Of a stretch of 64,000 nt of DNA, positions 7,589-15,407 are shown in pieces. The position numbers and the translations under genes were made by a program. Source of the DNA: SbD1 sp039679945 (GTDB lineage Bacteria; Desulfobacterota; Syntrophobacteria; Syntrophobacterales; Syntrophobacteraceae); assembly GCA_039679945.1 (NCBI GenBank), contig JBDKTY010000127.1:62001-126000 (forward strand), given 5' to 3'. The notes below the pieces were generated by a model. That model made no database searches. It was not told the origin of the DNA and saw nothing but the letters and a program-made list of their open reading frames with translations. Position 1 is the first letter of the stretch. Every line of letters starts with the position of its first letter.

Positions 7589-8950
7589 TCAGGCGTGATC
7601 ACCCAGGTGCTTCTCGATACAGCATGCCATCTCGTAAGCAACGCAGTCGATGAGTTCCCGGTTTGCCCCCTCGACCATGACGCGGATCACCGGCTCGGTA
7701 CCCGAGGGCCGGATCAGCATGCGGCCTTCCGAGCCGAGTTGCTTTTCGAGCTTGTCCCGCAGGCTCATGATTTCCGGAACCTGTTCAATGGGCTTTTTTG
7801 CCCCGATCGGGACATTCACGAGCTTTTGCGGATAGTGTTCCATGATTTTCTTGAGTTCGTGGAGCGGGCGCTTTTCCCGCAGCATCACCGCCAGCACCTG
7901 GAGCGCCGATAGGATACCGTCGCCGGTGGTCGTATGGTCCAGGAAAATCATGTGTCCCGACTGCTCACCGCCCAGATTATATCCCTTCTGGCGCATCTGC
8001 TCCACGACATAACGGTCCCCGACCGGGGTCCTGATGAGGGTGCCGCCCATCTTTCGCAACGCCACCTCGAAACCCAGGTTGCTCATGACCGTTGCCACCA
8101 CGGTTTTGTCCTTCAGAGCGTTGTTCTCGATGTAGTGCCGCGCGCAGATCGCCATCATCTGGTCTCCGTCGAGAATCTCGCCCTCGCTGTCGGCCAGAAT
8201 CACGCGGTCGGCGTCGCCATCGAACGCAAGACCGGCGTCCGCGCCCGTTTCGCGAACCAGTCCCGCCATATATTCCGGGTAGAGGGCGCCGCACTTCTCA
8301 TTGATATTTTTCCCGTTGGGCCTGTCGCCGGTGAGAATCACCTCTGCCCCGAGTTCTTCAAAAACGGTTGGAGCGACGCGGTATGCGGCCCCGTTGGCAC
8401 AGTCGAGAACGAGTTTCAGGCCTTCCATGGAGAGGTCGCGCGGGAAGGTGTTCTTGAGATAGACGATGTAGCGACCCTGGGCATCGTCAATTCGCCTCGC
8501 GCGTCCTATCTCGGATTCGGATGGCCGCGGGACCCGATCTATTTCTCCGCTCAGGATCAGCTCCTCGATATAGTTCTCGGTCTCGTCGGGCAGCTTGAAC
8601 CCATCGGCGCCGAAGATCTTGATGCCGTTGTATTCGTAAGGATTGTGCGAGGCGGATATGACCACTCCGGCATCGGCGCGCATGCTGCTCGTGATGAAGG
8701 CTATCCCCGGAGTCGGGAGGGGGCCGACCAGAAGAACGTCCATTCCCATGGAACAGATCCCGGCGGTAATGGCAAATTCAATCATGTAGCCGGAAAGGCG
8801 GGTGTCCTTTCCGATTATGATTTTGGGCCTCCTGTTCAAGCTCTTGAACACATGCGCCGTGCTGAGGCCGACCTTCATCGCTATATCTGTTGTCATCGGA
8901 AAAGTGTTCGCTATGCCGCGAATCCCGTCAGTACCAAAAAGCTTTCCCAT
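7589..8950 (-). CDS. glmM: Phosphoglucosamine mutase GlmM
   Basis: GlmM interconverts glucosamine-6-phosphate and glucosamine-1-phosphate for peptidoglycan and LPS precursors. The 453-residue product has the N-terminal MGKLFGTDGIRGIAN, the phosphoserine loop VVISASHNPYEYNGIK, the metal-binding FDGDADRVILAD, the sugar-binding GGEQSGHMIF and the C-terminal phosphate-binding RPSGTEPVIRVMVEG. Full length, no lesions. It lies 172 nt downstream of folP, the common folP-glmM gene order. Confidence 0.96.
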   Translation of the reverse strand: MGKLFGTDGIRGIANTFPMTTDIAMKVGLSTAHVFKSLNRRPKIIIGKDTRLSGYMIEFAITAGICSMGMDVLLVGPLPTPGIAFITSSMRADAGVVISASHNPYEYNGIKIFGADGFKLPDETENYIEELILSGEIDRVPRPSESEIGRARRIDDAQGRYIVYLKNTFPRDLSMEGLKLVLDCANGAAYRVAPTVFEELGAEVILTGDRPNGKNINEKCGALYPEYMAGLVRETGADAGLAFDGDADRVILADSEGEILDGDQMMAICARHYIENNALKDKTVVATVMSNLGFEVALRKMGGTLIRTPVGDRYVVEQMRQKGYNLGGEQSGHMIFLDHTTTGDGILSALQVLAVMLREKRPLHELKKIMEHYPQKLVNVPIGAKKPIEQVPEIMSLRDKLEKQLGSEGRMLIRPSGTEPVIRVMVEGANRELIDCVAYEMACCIEKHLGDHA

Positions 8951-9122
8951 TCAAACCCCCGTCAATTCAGTCGCAGTGAAGAGATGATGCCGTGCCGGAT
9001 CATGGAAGAGTCCCGGTGCAATTCCGGGATAGTCTCCTCGGCCGGAAAACCGCTGGAACCGGTGGAATATCTCCCGGTAAGAACCACGCGTTCAAAAGCA
9101 CGGTGACGTCCCCAATCCGTGA

Positions 9123-9995
9123 TTACGAGCCAATCGCCGCGCCGCGAACCGCATCCGCCATTGTAACCGCTTCACGTTGAAAAGCCACATCGTGGACGCG
9201 GACGATGTGCGCTCCAGCGGCAATCCCGATGGAGTTGGCAATGGCGGTCCCCAGTTCCCGCTCCCCTTCGAGGCGGTCGAGCACCGAGCCGATGAATCTC
9301 TTGCGAGAAAGCGCCAGCAGAAGAGGGCGGCCGATACAGGCAAAAGCATCCAGGTCCCTGATAATCGCAAGATTATGATCTACCGTTTTACCAAAACCTA
9401 TGCCGGGATCAATCACAATTTGTCCTCGGTCTATCCCTTTGCTTACCGCGAAGCCGATACGTTCCTCCAGAAAAGCTATCATCTCAGAGATCAGCGAGGA
9501 ATAGACGGGATTTTTCTGCATCGTTCGCGGAATGCCGAGCATGTGCATGAGGATAACGGGCGCTCCGGTTTGGGCGGCCACATCGGCGAGTTCGGGATCG
9601 AACCGCAGGGAACTTACATCATTAATTATGTCGGCGCCCGCCGCGAGCGCCTGACGCGCCACTCCGGATTTGCATGTGTCAATGGATATGAGGATATCGC
9701 TTCTTTCACGAATTGCCCGGATGACTGGAATTACCCGGTTCAACTCCGCTTCCTCGGAGACCGGGTCGGAACCGGGCCTTGTGGACTCTCCCCCGATATC
9801 GAGAATGTCGGCTCCATCGGAGATAAGCTCGAAAGCGTGTCCTATGGCAGTTTCGTGTTCGGCGAACTGCCCACCGTCCGAAAAAGAGTCCGGCGTGACA
9901 TTGAGAATGCCCATGATAAGGGTACGGCGGCCCAGTTCGATTTGCCGGCCGCCCCCGAGCTTCAGGTGAAAGATTTCTCTGCCGCTGATTGCCAT
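9123..9995 (-). CDS. folP: Dihydropteroate synthase FolP
   Basis: FolP condenses p-aminobenzoate with 6-hydroxymethyl-dihydropterin pyrophosphate in folate synthesis. The protein (290 aa from ATG 9995) contains LIMGILNVTPDSFSDGG, DILDIGGESTRPGSDPV, ISIDTCKSGVARQAL, INDVSSL, VIDPGIGFGKT and the C-terminal RVHDV. AGGAG sits about 7 nt before ATG 9995; the longer open frame to 10154 is not conserved-looking. The C-terminus continues about 16 residues past RVHDVAFQREA, which is usual. First gene of the minus-strand run; ftsH, often upstream of folP, is not seen here. Confidence 0.95.
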   Translation of the reverse strand: MAISGREIFHLKLGGGRQIELGRRTLIMGILNVTPDSFSDGGQFAEHETAIGHAFELISDGADILDIGGESTRPGSDPVSEEAELNRVIPVIRAIRERSDILISIDTCKSGVARQALAAGADIINDVSSLRFDPELADVAAQTGAPVILMHMLGIPRTMQKNPVYSSLISEMIAFLEERIGFAVSKGIDRGQIVIDPGIGFGKTVDHNLAIIRDLDAFACIGRPLLLALSRKRFIGSVLDRLEGERELGTAIANSIGIAAGAHIVRVHDVAFQREAVTMADAVRGAAIGS

Positions 9996-10275
9996 TACGT
10001 ACTCCTGTTCAGTCAAATGGCCGAATTCTGCATCATTTGGCGGCGGATTAGAAGTAATTTCGACCGTTCGGTGGTGTGTGCATTCGATCCTGTCCCCCCC
10101 CAGCGTTGTCCTATCCTCCGGCAATTGACTTCTACAACCAGTGTCGCATCCCATAAATAATTCAATATTATTCCGCGGTCTCGAATGGTTGTGGAAGCTG
10201 CTTTGACGGCATTCTAAACGTCGAAGAACTTACGGAATGCGACACTGGAAAAGAGCACGCCACCAATTTCTCCCC

Positions 10276-10304
10276 TTGACTATCAACATATCCGCATATA
10301 AATA
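10276..10304 (+). promoter_or_regulatory. Candidate promoter with overlapping ArsR-type operator
   Basis: TTGACT (10276-10281) is followed after 17 nt by TAAATA, with TATAAA two bases earlier. The spacer contains CATATCCGCATATAAATAAG, an AT-rich ATAT-CCG-ATAT motif of the type bound by ArsR/SmtB repressors, placed to block RNA polymerase. The arsR-like gene itself is in the transcript, so autoregulation is likely. Inference from sequence only. Confidence 0.45.
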
Positions 10305-10361
10305 AGTATTGATAAGTTGAACTATGCCATCATGCTTTTTTCGCAAAGCAAAGGATTCGGA

Positions 10362-10602
10362 ATGGCTGAAAATGAAATCCTCGATGTAATCATTGTCGGT
10401 GGCGGCCTGCCTGGTTGACCGCCGGAATTTGTGCCGTGCGAGCTGCTCTGAAGACCGCAGGCAGAATTATGCCAACCAGGTAGTGGCAGCGGCTTCTGAT
10501 GGTTGCATTGCCGCGCTGGCAGCCGCTCGCTATGCCGAGGCCAAAAAAGCATCCGGGAAACAGGCATGGGCGAAATCAGTGATCGCGGGGGCTTCCCGAT
10601 AA
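10362..10602 (+). pseudogene. Thioredoxin reductase remnant with large internal deletion
   Basis: The first frame reads MAENEILDVIIVGGGLPG, the FAD-binding start of TrxB, then shifts; the next frame supplies LTAGICAVRAALKT, the expected continuation. It then jumps to NYANQVVAAASDGCIAALAAARYAEAKKA, which is the C-terminal FAD-contact helix of a thioredoxin reductase. The middle (NADPH domain and CxxC, about 230 residues) is missing. So this is a TrxB gene reduced to its two ends by deletion plus a frameshift. It stands first behind the operon promoter, upstream of the ArsR gene, and shows that the locus once coded a full thiol-reduction pathway. Confidence 0.8.
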
Positions 10603-10616
10603 ACGGGGTCATTTCA

Positions 10617-11018
10617 ATGCAAGAGAGTATCGGTACACAAATGTCAAATACCGGAGAAACGCCGCCGGGGGGAGAAGATCATTTGAAGGAGCCAACCCAG
10701 CAAAATCAACTCCCGGCGCCGGAATATTTCCAAACGGTAGCCTTCCTGGCCAAGAGTCTGTCAGATGAGAACCGGCTGAGAATTCTTCACCACATAAGCA
10801 CCAGGAAACGGTCGGTTAGCAGTATCGTTGAGGAACTGAACCTTTCTCAGCCTCTTGTATCCCATCATCTCAAAGAACTGAAAAGGTCTCTCCTCGTGAA
10901 GATCGAACGTAATGGTCCCTTCATCTATTACGAGCTGGTTGACCCAAGAATTCTCGATGTCATTCGCACGCTTAGTACAGTGGCGACAGATCTGCTGACC
11001 GCAAGAAAGACATTTTAG
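10617..11018 (+). CDS. ArsR/SmtB-family transcriptional regulator
   Basis: The 133-residue protein carries a winged helix typical of ArsR: FLAKSLSDENRLRILHHIS, then SSIVEELNLSQPLVSHHLKELKRSLLVKIERNGPFIYYEL. An unusual polar N-terminal extension of about 45 residues (Gln/Pro/Gly-rich) precedes it. No CVC metal-binding motif in the DNA-recognition helix and few cysteines are seen, so the inducer is unclear; redox or sulfur sensing is as likely as metal. The start is uncertain: ATG 10617 or ATG 10641, neither with a strong ribosome site. It precedes the UGA-containing thiol genes and likely represses them. Confidence 0.85.
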   Translation: MQESIGTQMSNTGETPPGGEDHLKEPTQQNQLPAPEYFQTVAFLAKSLSDENRLRILHHISTRKRSVSSIVEELNLSQPLVSHHLKELKRSLLVKIERNGPFIYYELVDPRILDVIRTLSTVATDLLTARKTF

Positions 11019-11047
11019 TTTCGACGAAGGAGAGGTGATCCGGACCC

Positions 11048-11497
11048 ATGGAAGATATGCTGAAAATAGCAAGCCGCATGGACCCTGAAGAAGCGCTGGG
11101 TGAAATATCCAGGGTTTTGGAAGTGCTCTTCGCAACTTTGGGTGAAGATGCACGTTCTCAATTTCTTTGGGACCTCATGGGAGAGTCAAGAGGCGACAAG
11201 GTGTCGAGCCTGGTCCATCTCTGACTGGCCGAATGCATGGGCGAAGGTGTCGACCCGACGCAGATGTGCCAGAGGCTGGTGGATAAAGTTGCCCAGTCAA
11301 AGCAACTTATGGCGATCACCGACCCGGATGTTCTGGTGCTTTTCGAAGACTGGTTTGAGGAACTGGAAGAGGAAACCACATCACTCGTCAATAAGTATGG
11401 ACCTCTCAATGCGGAAGAACTTGCTGATAAGCTTGGGCTCTCACGGAGGGGAGCAACATTTCTTCTCTCGAAACTAAAGCGTGAGGGAAAGCTTTAA
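11048..11497 (+). CDS. Uncharacterised 149-aa protein with in-frame UGA, candidate selenoprotein
   Basis: ATG 11048 has a near-perfect AGAGGTGAT ribosome site 8 nt upstream. The frame runs to TAA 11497 with a single internal stop, TGA at 11222-11224 (codon 59), in the context SLVHL-TGA-LAECMG. After TGA the frame continues for 90 codons, ending in a helix-turn-helix-like segment (ELADKLGLSRRGATFLLSKLKREGKL). A hairpin, GGGCGA - loop AGGTG - TCGaCCC (11239-11256), begins 15 nt after the TGA, which suits a bacterial SECIS. Reading TGA as selenocysteine gives one uninterrupted protein with U59 near C63. I do not recognise the family. The alternative is a pseudogene with one nonsense mutation. 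Confidence 0.6.
11239..11256 (+). promoter_or_regulatory. SECIS-like hairpin after the TGA of the 149-aa gene
   Basis: GGG-CGA pairs with TCG-(A bulge)-CCC around a loop AGGTG with G in its second and third positions. It starts 15 nt after TGA 11222. Bacterial SECIS elements sit within about 40 nt after UGA with G in the apical loop. Not folded computationally. Confidence 0.45.
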
Positions 11498-11533
11498 ACT
11501 CAAAAAGTTTTCGCTCGTGAGAAAGGCCTTTTT

Positions 11534-13285
11534 ATGCGGAACAGGAAAACGACATTTGTAGCCTTTGTGGCTGTCCTGCTCACGGTTGGGGCCGTTTGGT
11601 TCTCCAACCGCACCGTTGCTCCGGGGCCCGCTACCTGGGATGATGTCCTGGCAGAGGGAAAAGCCGGGAACTACAGGATCATCACTACCGACGAGCTTTC
11701 AGACCGCTATCAAAGGGACCCCAAGGGCCTCCTCCTCGTGGATACCCGTCAGGAGTGGGAATATCGGACAGGGCATCTTCAGGGGGCTGTACATTTTTCA
11801 ATGGAGCCCACTGCCTGGTCGAGGTGGCGTAAAGCATCGGCTCTTGAAACCTTCCTCGGGCCGGACAAAGACCGCGCAATAGTCTTCTACTGAGCGGGGC
11901 TTACATGAGTCCGCAGCGACTCGGCGGCCCGTGTGGCCGTTAAACTCGGCTATAAAAACGTCTATCGCGATCCTTACGGTTATCCTGAATGGCAGGGAAG
12001 AGGTCTGCCTGTTTCGAGCGCCCCCGCGGGTCTGACACGAACGGATGAGGCACCGAAGACGCCGGGACCTCTCCATGGTTGGGCAATGATCTGGACGCTC
12101 CTGGGCATCTTTGCGGGCGGAATGGCCTTAAATCTCACCCCTTGCGTCTACCCGCTTATTCCCATTACCGTTTCATATTTTGGCGGCCAGGCCGCAAAGG
12201 GAGACGAAGGCCGAGGAAATCTCGTGGGCCATGGTCTGTGCTATATGATGGGGCTGGCGGTCACCAACTCGGTACTCGGGGTTGTCGCCTCACTTACAGG
12301 CGGCCTCATGGGAGTTATGCTCCAAAATTCCATCGTCCTCATCGTCGTGGCGGCGGTTCTCGTCTTTTTTGCGACAAGCCTTTTCGGGTTATGGGAGATG
12401 CGCCTCCCAAGCAGCCTCACTCGGGCAGCGGCAAAATCTTACACGGGATATGTTGGAAGTCTCTTTATGGGACTGACTCTCGGGGTTGTCGCGGCACCGT
12501 GCATCGGCCCCTTTGTGTTAGGGCTCCTCACCTGGGTTGCGAGCATGGGAAGCCCATGGCTCGGGTTCCTGATCTTTTTCACCTTGAGCCTGGGTCTGGG
12601 GCTTCCGCTCTTCGTTCTGGCCATGTTTTCGGGCCAGCTCGAAAAACTTCCTCGCTCCGGAGGCTGGATGATTTGGGTGAGAAAACTCATGGGTTGGGTG
12701 CTGGTTGCGATGGCCGCCCATTTCATAAAACCGGTCCTGCCGAACCACTGGGGAACCTTTCTATTTGCACTTGTAGCTGTTGCCGCCGGGCTGCACCTCG
12801 CGTGGATTGATAGAAATCAGGCCAACTTCCGAGCCTTCCCATGGCTAAAAGGCGGGGTCGGCGTAATGAGCATCGTCCTGGCGACTTTTCTTGTCACATC
12901 GTGGGCAATGCGGGGACCCGGCGTTACATGGAAACCATATTCCGATGAGGTCCTGCAGGAGGCCAGGAAGCTGAACAAACCGGTTATCATTGATTTCTAT
13001 GCCACATGGTGCACCCCGTGCAATGAGTTGGAGGAGATCACCTTCCACGATGCTTCGGTGGTAAACCAGGCGGACAGCAACTTTGTGATGGTAAAGGTAG
13101 ATGTGACCAAGGGCGGCAACCCTGTTTATGAGCGATTATTGCGGGAATACGAGATAAAGGGCGTCCCGACCATAGTGTTCATGGATAACAGTGGCAAGGA
13201 AAACCGGAGCTTACGCCTGGTGGATTTCCTCCCCCCCGATCAGTTCCTTGGCCTTATGGCACAGCTCAAAAAAGGCGGCAACTAA
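11534..13285 (+). CDS. Rhodanese-DsbD-thioredoxin fusion with two in-frame UGA codons (candidate selenoprotein)
   Basis: Read through two TGA codons, this is one 583-residue membrane protein. Residues 8-24 form a signal anchor; residues 45-160 form a rhodanese domain (LLLVDTRQEWEYRTGHLQGAVHF; end NVYRDPYGYPEW). The active-site loop reads IVFY-TGA-AGLT-TGA-VRSDSA (codons 120 and 125, TGA at 11891 and 11906), where the family has cysteines. Residues about 180-460 are a DsbD membrane domain with its Cys pair in NLTPCVYPLIPIT (C204) and VAAPCIGPF (C323). The C-terminus is a thioredoxin domain with FYATWCTPC. The rhodanese domain is split by the stops, so two separate proteins are unlikely. Hairpins follow each TGA. 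It may feed electrons from cytoplasmic thiols to a periplasmic rhodanese. Confidence 0.7.
11907..11939 (+). promoter_or_regulatory. Two successive SECIS-like hairpins in the rhodanese loop
   Basis: GAGTC - CGCAGC - GACTC (11907-11922) begins 14 nt after the first TGA; CGGCC - CGTGT - GGCCG (11925-11939) begins 17 nt after the second TGA. Each therefore stands at SECIS distance from its own TGA, and they are nearly back to back. Pairing was done by eye. Confidence 0.45.
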
Positions 13286-13469
13286 CCCGCATTATTCATG
13301 AGTTTCTGTGAGGATGCTTGGAAATCCAAGTATTGACCATATGTTATCCGGGTTTCCTTCCTCAACTTCGACCGACAGTGTGTTATCAGCCCCAAATCGC
13401 TTCGAGCCCGGAGCACCGCTTCCTTGTTGGGCTTTTCGTGCGCGGACTACGATTCATGAATAATGCGGG
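13286..13469. mobile_element. 184-bp MITE with 16-bp perfect terminal repeats and CTAA duplication
   Basis: CCCGCATTATTCATGA (13286-13301) and its exact reverse complement (13454-13469) bound a 184-bp element. It is flanked by CTAA on both sides (13282-13285 and 13470-13473), a 4-bp target duplication. The left CTAA contains the TAA stop of the DsbD fusion, so insertion preserved the stop codon; without it the next gene would start 14 nt after that stop. It carries no ORF of note. The ends and the 4-bp duplication suggest mobilisation by an IS1380-like transposase, which is recollection and not tested. Confidence 0.85.
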
Positions 13470-13486
13470 CTAAAGAAGGAGAAGAG

Positions 13487-13807
13487 ATGTTGAAAGTCAG
13501 ATTTTTCTTGAATGAACCAAATGGCAAGCCGTGAAAGAATTTCCTTCAAATGATGCCCAGGCTGGGCGAAAAGTACAAGGACATTGAAATAGAGGTTATT
13601 TCCAAACCCATCGCTGAATTCCAGTGTGATGAATACTTCGAATTGGAATTGCCGGTTGCCCCGGCGGTGATGGTTGGTGAGGAAATCGTGGTAGAGGGTT
13701 CCAACGTGTCGGAGGATAAGGTGGAATCGGTTATCTGCCGCCATTTGGGACTTCCTGAACCGGAGCAGCGGAAGAAGGGTATACTCGGCAGACTGCTTGG
13801 AAAATAA
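13487..13807 (+). CDS. Thioredoxin-fold protein with in-frame UGA, candidate selenoprotein
   Basis: AAGGAG precedes ATG 13487. The frame reads MLKVRFFLNEPNGKP-TGA-KNFLQMMPRL and runs to TAA 13807 (106 aa including the TGA as codon 16). The TGA (13532-13534) lies after beta-strand 1, just where a thioredoxin fold has its CxxC; NGKP-U would replace CxxC by a lone selenocysteine. VAPAVMVGEEIVVEG is the cis-proline strand typical of small thioredoxin-like proteins. A strong hairpin GCCCA-GGC-TGGGC (13555-13567) begins 21 nt after TGA. Before the MITE insertion the gene was directly coupled to the DsbD fusion. Alternative starts inside the frame (ATG 13550) would lack the active site. Confidence 0.65.
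13555..13567 (+). promoter_or_regulatory. SECIS-like hairpin in the thioredoxin-fold gene
   Basis: Five GC-rich pairs, GCCCA/TGGGC, close a GGC loop whose first base is G. It starts 21 nt after TGA 13532, within the window used by bacterial SelB. Confidence 0.45.
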
Positions 13808-13818
13808 GGAGAACATAG

Positions 13819-13905
13819 ATGCCAAAGATCCGCGTCTTCCTAAACGATCCGGGGGGAAGTTCCAATTCAGGAATGGCGTGACCCGGATCTCCGCCGGTTA
13901 TGTAA
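13819..13905 (+). pseudogene. Truncated paralogue of the thioredoxin-fold gene
   Basis: ATG 13819 follows AAGGAG by 8 nt and starts MPKIRVFLNDPGG, closely matching MLKVRFFLNEPNG of the gene 11 nt upstream. After 20 codons comes TGA (13879), then seven codons and TAA. The rest of the fold is absent; sequence of the dispersed palindromic element begins immediately after. Most likely a tandem duplicate cut off by that element. Confidence 0.55.
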
Positions 13906-13916
13906 GCCTTCGATAT

Positions 13917-14030
13917 TGCTCACTCTCAAAAGCTGTTTATTGAGGGGTATCGAAGCATGAACGGGCCAGTTCCGATCGGCATTTTCATTTTCAGGGTGGA
14001 TTCATCTTGAATGCAATAGCGTATTAGAGG
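13917..14030. repeat. Dispersed palindromic element, copy 2 (partial core)
   Basis: Contains GGGGTATCGAAG and GAACGGGCCAG of the core, then a right end TTCATCTTGAATGCAA with CGTATTAG, matching copies at 40 and 60 kb. The left half of the core palindrome is missing. Bases 13917-13955 recur in reverse complement at 1889-1935. Confidence 0.65.
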
Positions 14031-14281
14031 CATGGGAGGAAACAAGGTGTCAGCGAAGTATGCGCCCCGGCGTACGCCATCAGGTAAACCGGTGAAGTAT
14101 TTCGCATCCATCCGCTGCAATGGAATCAATGGGGAGCGAGGAGCCGGGAGCAACGTTTCCGATGCACCCGGCTCCCGATATTACTGAGGCATGCGTTCGA
14201 TGCGGGGGCTGGCAAAGCGGGAGCCACACAAGGCATCCCGCGGGTCTGGGCTTCGAATGTCTCGGGCCCGGATAAACGGGA

Positions 14282-14485
14282 TTACTTCTTCTTCTTTTGT
14301 TTCTGCTGACCTACACGGACTTTTTGACCGTTTTCCTGTATCTCGACCTTCACATGGCTGGCCGAGGGGCAGGTGCCAAGCCGCCATTTCGCCGCGGGCG
14401 ATGCCCATTTCTTGCAAAAGCCCTCATCGATGTTGCTGCATCCTTCGCACTGCTTGACCACTGGTAGTCTTTCCAACTGTGCCAT
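14282..14485 (-). CDS. PxxKW-family cysteine-rich protein
   Basis: The 67-residue protein has CEGCSNIDEGFCKKW, the family signature SPAAKWRLGTCPSA and a Lys/Gln-rich tail. Four cysteines (CxxC, C, C) suggest metal binding. The PxxKW family is known mainly from sulfate-reducing Desulfobacterota and has no assigned function. The gene stands alone with an AGGAACAGGT-type ribosome site before its ATG. Confidence 0.85.
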   Translation of the reverse strand: MAQLERLPVVKQCEGCSNIDEGFCKKWASPAAKWRLGTCPSASHVKVEIQENGQKVRVGQQKQKKKK

Positions 14486-14812
14486 TACCTGTTCCTCCCT
14501 GGGGTATTAGTTTCCATTCTACCGGATAGAATGGAAATAAGATGGCCGAGAGGCCATCATGAAAGCCTGGTTAGTCGGAGCTATGACGTCGATGGGTTGT
14601 GATTGATAGAAGGAGGGAAGAATAGCTGTAGGCAGACCATGCACGCAGGTCCGACCGAAGCCCGAAACCGGTTTCTTCATCCCGCTCCCGCCCGCGATCA
14701 TTCTTCGACCGACGGGCGGCATTCCGCTTAACAACTTGGCACTCACCACCGGACAATAAAGCATCCAATATACATTATATACCATTACGCGCAAATACCC
14801 GACATTATAATT

Positions 14813-15247
14813 CTATTCATGTACAAAAGCCTGCATGTAGAGTGTACTGCTGAAGGCAAGAGCAGACCCTATTATGAAGTAAATGGCGGCATCGACTGAC
14901 TTGGGGATGGGCAGATGGCGCAGGGCATAGCCGAACAGCATCATCACCAAAATCAGAATGTAACTGCGCCAGCCCTGGAATGAAAAAAGGCAAGCCGGTT
15001 CGTCCTGTTTCCGGAGCCGCTCGATATTGCGCGCGGCGATCCTGGAAAAACCGAAATGAAAAACCGCCAGGCCCAGGCCCGCTGATGTCGCCGCGAGAAC
15101 CAGGTTGACGGGCCAGTCTAGCTGGGCTAGCCAGCGGCATGCGGTCAGTACCAGGGCGAGCCCCACCATGAGCCAGACGGAGCCCGCGAGCAACATGCGC
15201 CAGTGGCGCTCAACGGTGGGTCTGCATCTCTTGATGAGAACGTTCAT
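14813..15247 (-). CDS. Small integral membrane protein (144 aa)
   Basis: Four hydrophobic segments are visible: about residues 18-37, 47-67, 94-109 (SYILILVMMLFGYAL) and 119-138. A loop with FSRIAARNIERL and a conserved-looking FSFQGWRSYI lie between. No cofactor ligands are obvious. I recall similar uncharacterised membrane proteins in Desulfobacterota but no function. It stands alone between a PxxKW gene and the PFL gene. Confidence 0.7.
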   Translation of the reverse strand: MNVLIKRCRPTVERHWRMLLAGSVWLMVGLALVLTACRWLAQLDWPVNLVLAATSAGLGLAVFHFGFSRIAARNIERLRKQDEPACLFSFQGWRSYILILVMMLFGYALRHLPIPKSVDAAIYFIIGSALAFSSTLYMQAFVHE

Positions 15248-15407
15248 CTGAATTCACTTCTTGTGTGTCGCCCATTTTCCCCGCAACCATCGGACGGAAT
15301 AGGACCCGGCTGTATTGACGATTTTTTCCGGAAGCGATGGTGTCCGCGTTCCCGGGGGCTCCTCGCGTCTAAATATAATTACGGATTGCCGGCACGCCCG
15401 TGGCGCA

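Noticed and set aside
7934..9106. 390-codon plus-strand frame opposite glmM
   Set aside because: Shadow of glmM; the translation has no recognisable domain.
10362..10420. TGA in the trxB remnant as another selenocysteine
   Set aside because: The TGA appears only after a frameshift in the GGGPAGLTAG motif and the protein is missing its middle; this is a true pseudogene.
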